The notes under the pieces: generated by a model
Told to the model about the DNA's origin: nothing
Database searches by the model: none
The model's input: the letters and a program-made list of their open reading frames with translations, nothing else
Program-made: the position numbers and the translations under genes
From: an uncultured Latescibacterota bacterium
GTDB lineage: Bacteria; Latescibacterota; UBA2968; UBA8231
Direction: 5' to 3'
Assembly (NCBI GenBank): GCA_951813615.1
Contig: OX638377.1
Location: 2,666,001-2,730,000, forward strand
DNA length: 64,000 bases
Shown here: in pieces, positions 51,444 to 60,535 of the stretch
Layout of the letters: the number at the start of each line of letters is the position of its first letter
How positions within the stretch are numbered: position 1 is the first letter of the stretch

Positions 51444-53102
51444 TTGATCTCCCCTACAGACGACGCGCTCGTCGCACGCTGGCAGCGCGAAACCGCTCCC
51501 CTATTGCCGCTCCTGCACGCCTTCCACGACCGCGACGGCTATTTGTCGGAAGAAGCGCTCAAGGCCGTATCAACGGGCCTGAAAATCCCCCTCGCCGAGT
51601 TTTTTGCCACCGTCACCTTTTACCACCATTTTGCCCGCCAAGCGCCCGGCCAAAGTGCCCCGCGCGTCTGCACCGGCCCGATATGCGCGCTGCGCGGAGC
51701 CGACGCGCTCTGTGCCAGCCTCGCCGATGCCACGCCCATGCCGTGCGCCGGGCGCTGCGACGATCCCATCCCGGTCATCAAAGGCCAGCAAGTGCTGGTC
51801 GGCACCGACGCGGAGGCCCTTGCACCCAGCCCCTCGCCCCTGCCCGCGCCCAATCCCGGCGGCTACGAGGAATGCGTCTTTGCTGACATCCGCACCCCCG
51901 ACCGCGCCACCCTATCCGGCTATCGCCAGACCGGTGGGTACCAAGCCCTACAACAAGCCATCGCTGGGAAACCTGCCGAGCTAGTGGCCCTCATTGCCGA
52001 CAGTCAACTCGCTGGCCGAGGCGGCGCGGGTTTTCCCACTGGCCAGAAATGGCAGGCCGTCGCCGAGGCCCCGGGCGAGCCTAAAACCGTCGTCTGCAAT
52101 GCCGACGAGGGCGAGCCAGGCTGCTTTAAGGACCGCACCCTCCTCGAATGGGATCCACATGCAGTCATCGAGGGCATGCTCCTAGCCGCGTACGCCACCG
52201 GTGCAACCCGCGCCTTTATCTATCTGCGCTACGAATACCCGGAAATCAACGCCATCCTCGCCAACGCGATAGACGAGGCCCGCGCTGCCAACCTGATCGG
52301 CGAGCACATCCTCGGCAGCGACTTTTCCTGTGCGCTCGACATCCGTCGCGGTGCTGGCGCGTACATCTGCGGCGAGGAAGGCTCTTTGCTCAACAGCCTC
52401 GAAGGCAAACACCCCTATCCGCGCAATCGCCCGCCCTACCCGGTGACGCACGGTTTTGAAGATTTGCCCACGGCCGTCAACAACGTCGAAACCTTGGCCT
52501 CTGTGCCCCCGATCGTGCGGCGCGGTGCAGACTGGTATCGCTCGCTGGGTCTCGACGGGAACTCAGGCACCAAGGTCATCAGCCTCTCGGGCGACGTGCA
52601 GCGGCCGGGCAATTACGAAGTACCCTTTGGCCTGTCCCTCAACACCTTGCTCCACGAATGGGCCGGCGGGCCGGAGCCAGGCCGTCAGCTTCAAGCCGTT
52701 ACTATGGCTGGCATCTCGGGCGGCTTTCTCGCGGGCGACGACCTTAATACTACCCTCGACGAACCGGCGGTCCGCGCCCGTGGCTCGATGCTCGGCGCGG
52801 GCGGCATCATGGCCTTTGACGACCGCCGCGACATGGTGGACCTCGCCCGCCAAGCCATGGCCTTTTTTGCCGAGGAGTCCTGCGGCAAGTGCTTCCCCTG
52901 TCGCATCGGCACCCAGCGGCTGACCGAGCGGCTTGATGGCGAAGGACCTGGGGATCTAGCAGCTTGGCGCTCCGAAGTAGAAGACATCGGCGACGTCATG
53001 AAGTCCACCAGCGCCTGCGGCCTCGGCATGGCCGCCCCCTTTATCACCGATAGCCTCCTCAAGTACTTTCCAGACCAAGTAGCCCAGCGCGTCTGCGCCT
53101 GA
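51444..53102 (+). CDS. NuoE-NuoF fusion, beta/gamma subunit of NAD-dependent formate dehydrogenase
   Basis: A 552-residue diaphorase subunit. The start is TTG 51444 (LISPTDDALVARWQ) with AGAAGG upstream; the earlier TTG 51351 adds untypical sequence. The NuoE part ligates a [2Fe-2S] cluster through CTGPIC and CAGRC (C-x4-C and C-x3-C). The NuoF part has the NADH/FMN site (GRGGAGFPTGQKW, NADEGEPGCFKDR, GAYICGEEGSLLNSLEG) and the [4Fe-4S] motif ESCGKCFPCRIGTQR. It passes electrons from the catalytic subunit encoded 14 bases downstream to NAD+. Fusion of the two halves is known in Fds-type enzymes. Cytoplasmic. Confidence 0.9.
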   Translation: MISPTDDALVARWQRETAPLLPLLHAFHDRDGYLSEEALKAVSTGLKIPLAEFFATVTFYHHFARQAPGQSAPRVCTGPICALRGADALCASLADATPMPCAGRCDDPIPVIKGQQVLVGTDAEALAPSPSPLPAPNPGGYEECVFADIRTPDRATLSGYRQTGGYQALQQAIAGKPAELVALIADSQLAGRGGAGFPTGQKWQAVAEAPGEPKTVVCNADEGEPGCFKDRTLLEWDPHAVIEGMLLAAYATGATRAFIYLRYEYPEINAILANAIDEARAANLIGEHILGSDFSCALDIRRGAGAYICGEEGSLLNSLEGKHPYPRNRPPYPVTHGFEDLPTAVNNVETLASVPPIVRRGADWYRSLGLDGNSGTKVISLSGDVQRPGNYEVPFGLSLNTLLHEWAGGPEPGRQLQAVTMAGISGGFLAGDDLNTTLDEPAVRARGSMLGAGGIMAFDDRRDMVDLARQAMAFFAEESCGKCFPCRIGTQRLTERLDGEGPGDLAAWRSEVEDIGDVMKSTSACGLGMAAPFITDSLLKYFPDQVAQRVCA

Positions 53103-53116
53103 TCGCGAGCCTTACG

Positions 53117-55837
53117 ATGAATACCAATGGCAAACAACACACTCTGACCTTAGACGGCGAAGAAGTCGCCTTTGCTGCTGGCGAGACCCTCTACGAGGTC
53201 GCCCAACGCCATCGCCGCGACGTTCCCACCCTCTGCTACGATCCACGCTTAGAACCTTTTGGGGCCTGCCGACTCTGCGTGGTCGAAATCGAAGGCGCGC
53301 GCAATCCAGTCGCCTCCTGCACGTCGCAAGCTGCGCCTGGCATGGTAGTCAAAACATCGACTGCGGCTATCGAAAAGTACCGCAAGACACTGCTGGAAAT
53401 GGTGGTCTCGGAAAACCGCGAAGTCGAGGTGGATCCCCTGCGCGGGTACGCTTCCCAAGAGCTAACCGACCTCGCCGATCGCTACCAAGCCCGCTCTGGC
53501 CGCTTCCAAGGCGCGCAATCGGGCCAAGCACATCCCACCGACGACAATCCCTTCATCTTGCGCGACTACGACTTGTGCATCTCGTGCAACCGCTGCGTCC
53601 GCGTCTGCGCCGAGCAGGAAGGCGATCACGCCATTGCCGCGATGGGTCGCGGCTTCCACAAGCAGATCACCACCGAGTTCAATGGCCTGCTCAAGGATTC
53701 GTCCTGCACCTTCTGCGGCCAATGCGTCCAGACCTGCCCCACCGGTGCCCTCGCCGACAAAAAGGCCCTGCGCGCCGCCGACCTACCCGGTGAGATCGAA
53801 AAAACCCGCTCGGTCTGCCCGTACTGCGGCGTTGGCTGCTCGGTGGATCTGCTGTCCAAAGGGGATAAACTCGTCGGCATCCAACCGGCGATGGACGGCC
53901 CGGCCAACGAGGGCGCACTGTGCATCAAAGGCCAGTTTGCCTTTGACTTCGTCCAGCATAGCGACCGGCTCACACAGCCCCTAGTCCGCAGCGAGGACGG
54001 CCAGCTTCACCCTACCGACTGGGACACCGCGCTCGACCGCGCCGCCCAGGGCTTTGCCAAGGTACTCGCCGAGCACGGCCGCCACGCCATCTACGGCGTC
54101 GCCTCCGGCCGCACGCCTTCAGAGGCCAACTACTGCCTGCAAAAATTCATCCGCCGAGGCTACGGCACGCACTACATAGACAACTGTAGCCGTGCCTGAC
54201 ACGCCCCCACGGTTGCCGGTCTGGCAGCCACCATCGGACGCGGTGCCATGTCGAACCCCTTGGCCGATATGGACAAACCGGACCTGATCTTCTGCATCGG
54301 CACCAACATGACCGAGTGCCACCCGGTCGCGGCGACGCGCATCAAGAGGGCCCTCAAACGCGGAGCCAAAATGATCGTCGTCGATCCGCGCAAGACCGAC
54401 CTCGCGGATATGGCTGATCTGTACCTGCCTATCCGCGTCGGCTCGGACGTGGCTCTCTTGCTGGCTATGGCCCACGTGATCGTCCGCGACGACCTAGTAG
54501 ATCACGCCTTCATGGAAACGCGCACAGCCGATTTTGAGCAATTCCTAGAGCACGTCGTCGAGTTCACGCCCGAGTGGGCTTCGACCATTACCGAGGTGCC
54601 CGCCGCAGACATTGAACAGGCCGCCCGTTGGTACGGTGCCGCCGATAAATCCGGCATCTACTACACCCTCGGCATCACCGAGCACATCTGCGGCGTTGAC
54701 AACGTCCAAAGCCTGTGCAATATCGCCCTGCTGACCGGCAACATTGGCCGCGAGGGCACCGGCATAAACCCCATGCGCGGGCAGAACAACATCCAAGGTG
54801 CTGGCGACGCTGGGGCCGTTCCATCCAATTACCCCGGCTTCCAACCTACTGACCAGCCGGAAAGCAGGGAAAAATTCACCGCGCTCTACGGGCGAGAGAT
54901 GGACCTCGACAAAGGCATCACCAAGGTCCAAGCACTCAACCGCTGCGGCACCGAGATTTTTGCCATGATTATCGACGGCGAAAACACCCTCGTCTCCGAC
55001 CCAGACCGCCATCACTGCGAGCACGCCCTCAAGAGCCTAGATCACCTCGTGGTCATCGACATCTTCCTCACCGAGACCGCGGCGCTGGCCGACGTGGTCT
55101 TCCCCGCCAGTGCCTTTGCCGAGACCGATGGGAGCTGCGCCAACACCGAGCGCCGAGTCCAGCGCTTGCGCCAAGCCGTGCCTCCGCCCGGCGAGGCCAA
55201 ACCCGACTGGTGGATCATAAGCCAACTCGCCCAGCGGCTGGGCTTTAGCGGCTTCGACTACACCTCGGCCGAGGACGTATTCAACGAACTGTGCGGCCTC
55301 TCACCCATCTACGCCGGCCTCGATTGGGAGCGGATCGACAAGGGCGAGTACCACTGGCCCGTGCCCGAAAAGGACCATCCGGGGACGCCGATCTTGCACG
55401 AAGGGGCCTTCCGAAACGGTCGCGGTCTTTTCAAAATCATCCGCTACCGCGACCCGGCCGAGACCCTTTCGAGCGAATTCCCGGTCTGGCTGACGACCGG
55501 CCGCCGACTCCAAGCCTATCACACCCGCACCCAGACCGGCCGCTCTCAGGGGATCGACTATCTGCTCGCCGAAGAGCGCCTCGAAGTCCACCCCGAAGAC
55601 CTCGTAGCTTGGGACCTCGAAGACGGAGACTTGTGCCGCCTGTCCAGCGCACGCGGTGCCATTGAAGTCCGCGTCAAGGGCACCACCCGATCGCCGCGCG
55701 GCACAGTCTTTGCCAGCTTCAGCTTCAACGACGTGCCGATCAACATCCTCACCGGCTCCGGGTACGACCCCGTCACCCACACTGCCGAACTCAAGGTCTG
55801 CCCGGTGCGCATTGAGGCGCTGGTTGAAAGTGAGTAA
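53117..55837 (+). CDS. Formate dehydrogenase catalytic subunit, selenoprotein (UGA read as Sec)
   Basis: One gene of 907 codons interrupted by an in-frame TGA at 54197-54199, codon 361, not two genes. Codons before it end YIDNCSRA and codons after read HAPTVAGLAATIGRGAMSNP, the conserved FDH site where residue U/C binds Mo/W. The N-terminus has a NuoG-like [2Fe-2S] domain (CYDPRLEPFGACRLC), then two [4Fe-4S] sites (CISCNRCVRVC, CTFCGQCVQTC), the CPYCGVGC cluster and the molybdopterin dehydrogenase body. It oxidises formate to CO2, passing electrons to the NuoEF-like subunit. A SECIS hairpin follows the UGA. The organism must have SelA/B/C/D, not in this window. Confidence 0.94.
54200..54229 (+). 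promoter_or_regulatory. Bacterial SECIS element
   Basis: Eighteen bases after the UGA, the stem GGTTGCC (54211-54217) and GGCAGCC (54223-54229) closes the apical loop GGTCT (54218-54222). The spacing and the loop equal those of Escherichia coli fdhF, as I recall that element. Confidence 0.9.
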
Positions 55838-55851
55838 CGAGGTATGAGAAA

Positions 55852-56580
55852 GTGCCACCACTGGTGACACAATTACCTTGGACGCACAACCTCATCATCC
55901 TATCGCAGAGTAAAACCTCGGAAGAACGCGAGTTTTATCTGAAAACGGCGATCCGCGAAAAATGGAGTAAACGGGAATTGGAGCGCCAGTTCCGAGGGGC
56001 CTTATTTGAGCGATCCGTACTCAGTCCGCCAAAAGTGTCAGCAGTGCTGGCACAAATGCAGCCGGAAGCCCACGAAGTGCTCAAAGACACCTATTTGCTG
56101 GAGTTTCTCGACTTGCCGAGCGACCATGCCGAACCTGATTTACAGCGGGCGCTGATTGCAAGGCTGCGGGATTTTCTGGTCGAACTAGGACGGGATTTTT
56201 GTTTTGTGGGTGCCGAGTTTCCCCTCCAAGTTGGCGATCGCGATTTTGCGCTTGACCTGCTCTTCTTTCATCGCGGGCTTAACTGTTTGGTTGCGTTTGA
56301 ACTGAAGGTAGGACGATTCGAGCCGGAGTATCTGGGCAAGCTCAGTTTTTATTCAGAGGCTTTGGACCGCGATGTGAAGAAGCCGCACGAACACCCATCC
56401 ATCGGTGTCTTGCTGTGTGCGAGCAAAGACGCAGAAGTCGTCGAGTACGCCCTCAACCGGACACTCTCGCCCGCCTTAATTGCCGAGTATCAGATGCAGT
56501 TGCCTGACAAGAAACTGCTGGAAGCTAAACTGCAAGAGTTTTATTTGCAGTGCGAGTCCGCCGCAGAAGGCGATAGATGA
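55852..56580 (+). CDS. 5'-truncated DUF1016/YhcG-type PD-(D/E)XK nuclease
   Basis: A 242-residue frame starting at GTG 55852, 14 bases past the formate dehydrogenase stop. It begins inside the conserved LPWTHNLIILSQSKTSEERE region of YhcG-like proteins. These normally have about 130 more residues in front, so the N-terminal domain is missing. The nuclease fold is retained: DFALDLLFFHRGLNCLVAFELKVGRF shows the D...ExK motif, though its exact activity is unknown. It is probably a deletion derivative, either inactive or a free nuclease domain. Nearby is an orphan antitoxin gene. Confidence 0.75.
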   Translation: MPPLVTQLPWTHNLIILSQSKTSEEREFYLKTAIREKWSKRELERQFRGALFERSVLSPPKVSAVLAQMQPEAHEVLKDTYLLEFLDLPSDHAEPDLQRALIARLRDFLVELGRDFCFVGAEFPLQVGDRDFALDLLFFHRGLNCLVAFELKVGRFEPEYLGKLSFYSEALDRDVKKPHEHPSIGVLLCASKDAEVVEYALNRTLSPALIAEYQMQLPDKKLLEAKLQEFYLQCESAAEGDR

Positions 56581-56609
56581 GCTTTCGGAAGTATGCGGAG
56601 TACAGGCTC

Positions 56610-56801
56610 TTACATCGCCTCCAACTCGTCGTTGGAATAGCGTAGCTCAACAGTACCGGCTAGATCGGCTAGTTGGCGGAGCTTTTGCAGGCGCAGGTAC
56701 TCATTCAATGCCATGTGCACTGCGGCGGCTTTGTCTTTTTGCTTTGTCGCCTGCTGGATGGCTTGGACGATTTCCGAATCTAAGGTAACTGTTGTAGCCA
56801 T
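56610..56801 (-). CDS. Orphan VapB-like antitoxin
   Basis: A 63-residue antitoxin from ATG 56801. It begins MATTVTLDSEIVQAIQQATK and has KDKAAAVHMALNEYLRLQKL, the ribbon-helix-helix/AbrB-like VapB pattern of DUF2191 type, with an acidic C-terminus. No VapC toxin gene is present on either side; the following frame is the truncated nuclease on the other strand. It may therefore be a solitary remnant or regulate in trans. The longer upstream frame is untypical. Confidence 0.6.
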   Translation of the reverse strand: MATTVTLDSEIVQAIQQATKQKDKAAAVHMALNEYLRLQKLRQLADLAGTVELRYSNDELEAM

Positions 56802-56948
56802 ATAAAACCTCGTCGTTGTTTCAAAAAAATAACAAGCGACGCAGTAACGGCGAAACTTCTTGGGCCGTCGGCACACAGGGGCAAACTTTGACGTCCCACT
56901 GCTCTTGGCCTACTGTTATGCCCTTTAACTCGACAGGAGCCTTTCGCC

Positions 56949-58223
56949 ATGAGCACTTCTACCCTACCCCTATTCCGCGACCAAATCCCCACCGTCGTCG
57001 CCGAAGAAACCTCAGCCCAACGGCTAATCGTCGACGACTGGCACACCCATCTCCTCGGCCCCCAAGCCGGCCCCCAACTCTGTCTGTACGGCGTTGACCA
57101 GCAACTCGCCTATCACTACGTGCGCCGCAAGCTCTTCGCCGCTGGCCACATCGACCCGGCTACTTTCTACTCCTGGAGCTTAGAACAGCAAGGCGACTTT
57201 ACCTGGCAGAAGCTTTTCGCCGACGCTGCTTCCGATCCATTCGACGAAGGCTGTCGCGGCGTGGTCGTCGCACTAGAAGCCCTCGGCCTCGATCCCAACG
57301 CCGATACCCTCGACGAAGCGCGTCAGTTCTACGCAGACACCGCCCCGGAAGAAATCCAACGCCGCTGTATGGAACTAGCCGGCGTGCGCCGCATCGTCGG
57401 CACTCAGGACGTATTCAATGACCAAGAGCGCGCCTATTACGAAAACGGCGCATGGGACGAGTGCTATCTGTCCGGCTACCGCCTCGACGAACTCGTCTTG
57501 CACTACCCGCGCGCCGCGGTAAAGCTCAACGCCTGGGGCTACGAGGTTGGCAACGATCCCAGCCAACCCGCCACCGCCCATGCGATCCGCCGCTTCCTCG
57601 CCGATTGGTACGACAAGCTGCACGGCGTCGCGTACGGCGCGTGCTCGTTCCCACCTCACTGCCAAGTCCACGACCTCAGCGGGCTAGAGGGTGCCGTCCT
57701 TCACCACGCCGTGCTGCCAGCCCTGCGCGAACTCAACTTGCCCTTCTTCATGATGCCTGGCCCCATCCGCCAACTCAAACCCGAATGGCGCGACGCTGGC
57801 GACGGCGTGGGCCTAGCCGACATGTATCCCTATCAGCAGCTAGTGCGCCGCCATCCCGACAACGCCTTCTTCATCACGCCGCTCCACAACGCCAACCAAT
57901 ATGACGCCAGTGTCCTCTCCTGCCACAACGACAATATCATGGTCATCGGCCACTGGTGGTTTAACTACCATCCGGGCTTGGTCGAACAGGACCTGCGGAT
58001 GCGCTTGGAGATGACCGGCGACCGCTTCATTCCCTTCAACTCAGACGCCCGCGTGCTGGAAAACCTCATTCCCAAGTGGCAGCGCTTCCGGGACATCCTC
58101 GCCAACGTCCTAACCGAAAAATACCAAGACCTCCACGACGCGGGCCGACAAGTAACCCGCGCTGGCATCGCCCAAACCCTCCAAACCCTCTTCACGCCCA
58201 ATCGCTTTTCCCAACTCACCTGA
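56949..58223 (+). CDS. UxaC-like uronate isomerase
   Basis: A 424-residue amidohydrolase-superfamily enzyme of the glucuronate/galacturonate isomerase family. Metal-binding DWHTHLLGP is near residue 31, and later motifs are CSFPPHCQVHDLSG, GHWWFNYHPG and LRMRLEMTGDRFIPFNSDAR. CAGGAG precedes ATG 56949. It converts an aldo-uronate to a keto-uronate in cytoplasmic uronic acid catabolism. It is shorter than Escherichia coli UxaC (about 470 residues), so a related substrate is possible. The rhamnonate dehydratase-like gene follows after ten bases. Confidence 0.8.
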   Translation: MSTSTLPLFRDQIPTVVAEETSAQRLIVDDWHTHLLGPQAGPQLCLYGVDQQLAYHYVRRKLFAAGHIDPATFYSWSLEQQGDFTWQKLFADAASDPFDEGCRGVVVALEALGLDPNADTLDEARQFYADTAPEEIQRRCMELAGVRRIVGTQDVFNDQERAYYENGAWDECYLSGYRLDELVLHYPRAAVKLNAWGYEVGNDPSQPATAHAIRRFLADWYDKLHGVAYGACSFPPHCQVHDLSGLEGAVLHHAVLPALRELNLPFFMMPGPIRQLKPEWRDAGDGVGLADMYPYQQLVRRHPDNAFFITPLHNANQYDASVLSCHNDNIMVIGHWWFNYHPGLVEQDLRMRLEMTGDRFIPFNSDARVLENLIPKWQRFRDILANVLTEKYQDLHDAGRQVTRAGIAQTLQTLFTPNRFSQLT

Positions 58224-58233
58224 GCAGGCTCCC

Positions 58234-59391
58234 GTGAAAATCAAGGAAATCCGCGCCGCGCAAATCGCACTCAAGCCCCCGCAGAAGACAACCCCGCGCC
58301 CCGCCCAACGTCCCGACCATTCCCTACACCGGCCGCTCGACCGCTACGACCGCTTCCGCGCCGACCGCACCGGCTCCCCACCGTGGCACCGCATCGCCTG
58401 CGTGATCACGGCTGAGGACGGCACTTGGGGCCTTGGGCTGACCGTCCACTCGCCGCCCGTGCTGCCCATCATCAACGATCACTTCGCCTCCCTGCTCACC
58501 GGCGAAAACTGCATGGCCACGGAAAAGCTGTGGGACGTCATGGTGCGCTCCACCGCGCCCTTTGGCGGCCAAGGGCTGGCCAGCTACGCCATCAGCGCCG
58601 TGGATACCGCGCTGTGGGACCTCAAAGGCAAGCTGCTGCAAAAACCCGTGTACGAACTGCTCGGCGGCCCGCAAAAAGACAAAATTTTCTGCTATGCTTC
58701 CGGGTTTGAACAGGAGTGGTACATGGAGCTAGGCTTTAAGGCGACCAAGCTCTTCACCCCGTGGGGCGCAGCCGACGGCCTCGACGGCCTCAAGAAAATC
58801 GAAAAACTCGTAGCCACCACGCGCCAACTCATCGGCGACGACATCGAGCTATGCCTCGACTGCTGGCTGTCGCAGGACGTGGAGCACCTGGTCCGCCTCG
58901 CCGAGATGCTGCGTCCCTATCGCTTGAAGTGGATCGAAGACTACCTGCCCGCCGACGATTGGGCTGGCTATGCCCAAGTGCGCCAGCGGCTCCCGTGGCA
59001 AACCCTCGCCTCGGGCGAGCACTGGTATTTGCCGCGCACCTTTGCCCAAGCGCTCGACGGCCGCTTCGTCGATATCCTGCAACCAGACGTGCTGTGGGTC
59101 GGGGGCATAACGGCCGGGGTCAAAATCTGCCACCTCGCCGAGGCCGCGGGCGTCTCAGTCATCACCCACGGCGGCATGAACTATCCCTACGGCCAGCACC
59201 TTTCTTTTGCCATGCCCGCCATCGTCTGGGGCGAGCGCTCGGAAAGCGTGTCGCCGCCCGGCGTACCTCTCCACGAAATGACCCTGTTGCCCGGCACGCC
59301 AGCCATCCAAGACGGCTACCTCGTGCCCAGCGACGCGCCCGGCTTTGGCATTGAAGTAGACTTGCCGTGGCTCGAAGGAGTCGCGGTCTGA
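58234..59391 (+). CDS. L-rhamnonate dehydratase-like enolase-superfamily enzyme
   Basis: A 385-residue mandelate racemase/muconate lactonizing enzyme-family protein, start GTG 58234. The metal-binding acids are in CLDCWLS, IEDYLP and SGEHWY. The base-side Lys is in FKATKLFTPWG and the acid His in THGGMNYPYGQH. The KLFTPWG and HGGMNYPYGQH segments point to the L-rhamnonate dehydratase (RhmD) branch. It should remove water from a C6 aldonate to a 2-keto-3-deoxy acid. It follows the uronate isomerase-like gene closely. Confidence 0.85.
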   Translation: MKIKEIRAAQIALKPPQKTTPRPAQRPDHSLHRPLDRYDRFRADRTGSPPWHRIACVITAEDGTWGLGLTVHSPPVLPIINDHFASLLTGENCMATEKLWDVMVRSTAPFGGQGLASYAISAVDTALWDLKGKLLQKPVYELLGGPQKDKIFCYASGFEQEWYMELGFKATKLFTPWGAADGLDGLKKIEKLVATTRQLIGDDIELCLDCWLSQDVEHLVRLAEMLRPYRLKWIEDYLPADDWAGYAQVRQRLPWQTLASGEHWYLPRTFAQALDGRFVDILQPDVLWVGGITAGVKICHLAEAAGVSVITHGGMNYPYGQHLSFAMPAIVWGERSESVSPPGVPLHEMTLLPGTPAIQDGYLVPSDAPGFGIEVDLPWLEGVAV

Positions 59392-59440
59392 GGAACACCG
59401 CAAACGGGGCGGTCCCGATTACGTGGGGAGGAAACCATAC

Positions 59441-60484
59441 TTGAGCAAGATTCTCGATTTTCGCAGTGATGCCTCAAGCCTGCCGACGCCAGCCATGCGC
59501 CGAGCTATGGCTGAGGCCCAAGTGGGCAACGACGATTTTCGCGACGATCCTACCATAAACCAGTTGGAGGAAAAAGGAGCGCATTTGCTGGGCAAAGAAG
59601 CGGCGCTCTTTGTGCAAAGCGGCACCATGGCCAATCTAACTGCCGTGATGTCTCACGTCGAAGCCGGTGCAACAATCCTCGTGGGCGAGCGTTTTCACAT
59701 ATTCGACTACGAGGCCGCGGCAATGCGGCGAGTCGCTGGCGTCGAATTTGCACTGGTGGCGGATCAGACGTGTGCGGGAAGCACGCGGCTGCTTGTCGAG
59801 GAATTGGAGATCAAAGGGCTGGAACCGGGCCTGCTTTGTCTGGAGAATTCAGTCAACACCCCCGGCGGTACCTTGATTGAGATGGATCATCTCGGCGAGT
59901 TAGCGGAATGGGCCGCGGAACGCGGGATGCCAGTGCACCTCGATGGGGCACGGTTCTTCAACGCCTGTATCGGGTTGGGCGTTGAGCCCCAGGAGTTGGC
60001 TTCCTGCGCCGATTCAGTATTCCTAGGGCTATCGAAGGTCCTAGCGGCACCATGCGGAGCCCTGTTGGTCGGTTCGGGCGAGCTTATTGAACAGGCGCGG
60101 CACAATCGCTGGATGCTCGGGGGCAACTGGAAGCAGGGCGGAGTAGTGGCTGCAGCCTGTCTAGCGGCTCTGGACACCATGAACGGGTGCATGGTGCAAG
60201 ATCACGAGAATGCCTCGCGGTTGGCCAGAAAGCTCGACGCCGTCGAAGGGTTGGCAGTCGATCTCAGTCGAGTAGTGACGAATATTCTCTACATGCAAGT
60301 GACAGAGGATAGCCTAGATCTAGCAGCCTGGTCGGACTTTATGGCCCGACACGGCGTATTAACCGGTAGATTCGAGCCGGAGCGATTCTGCCGCTGGGTG
60401 ACACATCCAGACATAGCGGCGGACGACATTGACCGCGCTGTGGAGCTGGCGGCCGAAGCAGTCCACTGGGCCTTGGCACCATAG
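59441..60484 (+). CDS. ltaE: Low-specificity L-threonine aldolase
   Basis: A 347-residue PLP fold-type I enzyme started at TTG 59441 (SKILDFRSDASSLPTP) behind GGGGAGG, nine bases away; an in-frame GTG at 59423 is less likely. The conserved opening DFRSD, the GNDDFRDDPTINQLE segment and the PLP Lys in LGLSKVLAAPCGALLVG are typical. It splits L-threonine or allo-threonine to glycine and acetaldehyde. A 49-base gap separates it from the dehydratase gene, so co-transcription is plausible but unproven. Confidence 0.88.
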   Translation: MSKILDFRSDASSLPTPAMRRAMAEAQVGNDDFRDDPTINQLEEKGAHLLGKEAALFVQSGTMANLTAVMSHVEAGATILVGERFHIFDYEAAAMRRVAGVEFALVADQTCAGSTRLLVEELEIKGLEPGLLCLENSVNTPGGTLIEMDHLGELAEWAAERGMPVHLDGARFFNACIGLGVEPQELASCADSVFLGLSKVLAAPCGALLVGSGELIEQARHNRWMLGGNWKQGGVVAAACLAALDTMNGCMVQDHENASRLARKLDAVEGLAVDLSRVVTNILYMQVTEDSLDLAAWSDFMARHGVLTGRFEPERFCRWVTHPDIAADDIDRAVELAAEAVHWALAP

Positions 60485-60535
60485 TCGCACTGGGACGGCA
60501 ACGAGCCATAGTCGATCTGGCCACTGCTGTCGTTA

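Noticed and set aside
54197..54199. TGA as a stop or frameshift splitting the formate dehydrogenase gene
   Set aside because: The reading frame continues exactly in phase and the site, spacing and SECIS hairpin match selenocysteine coding.
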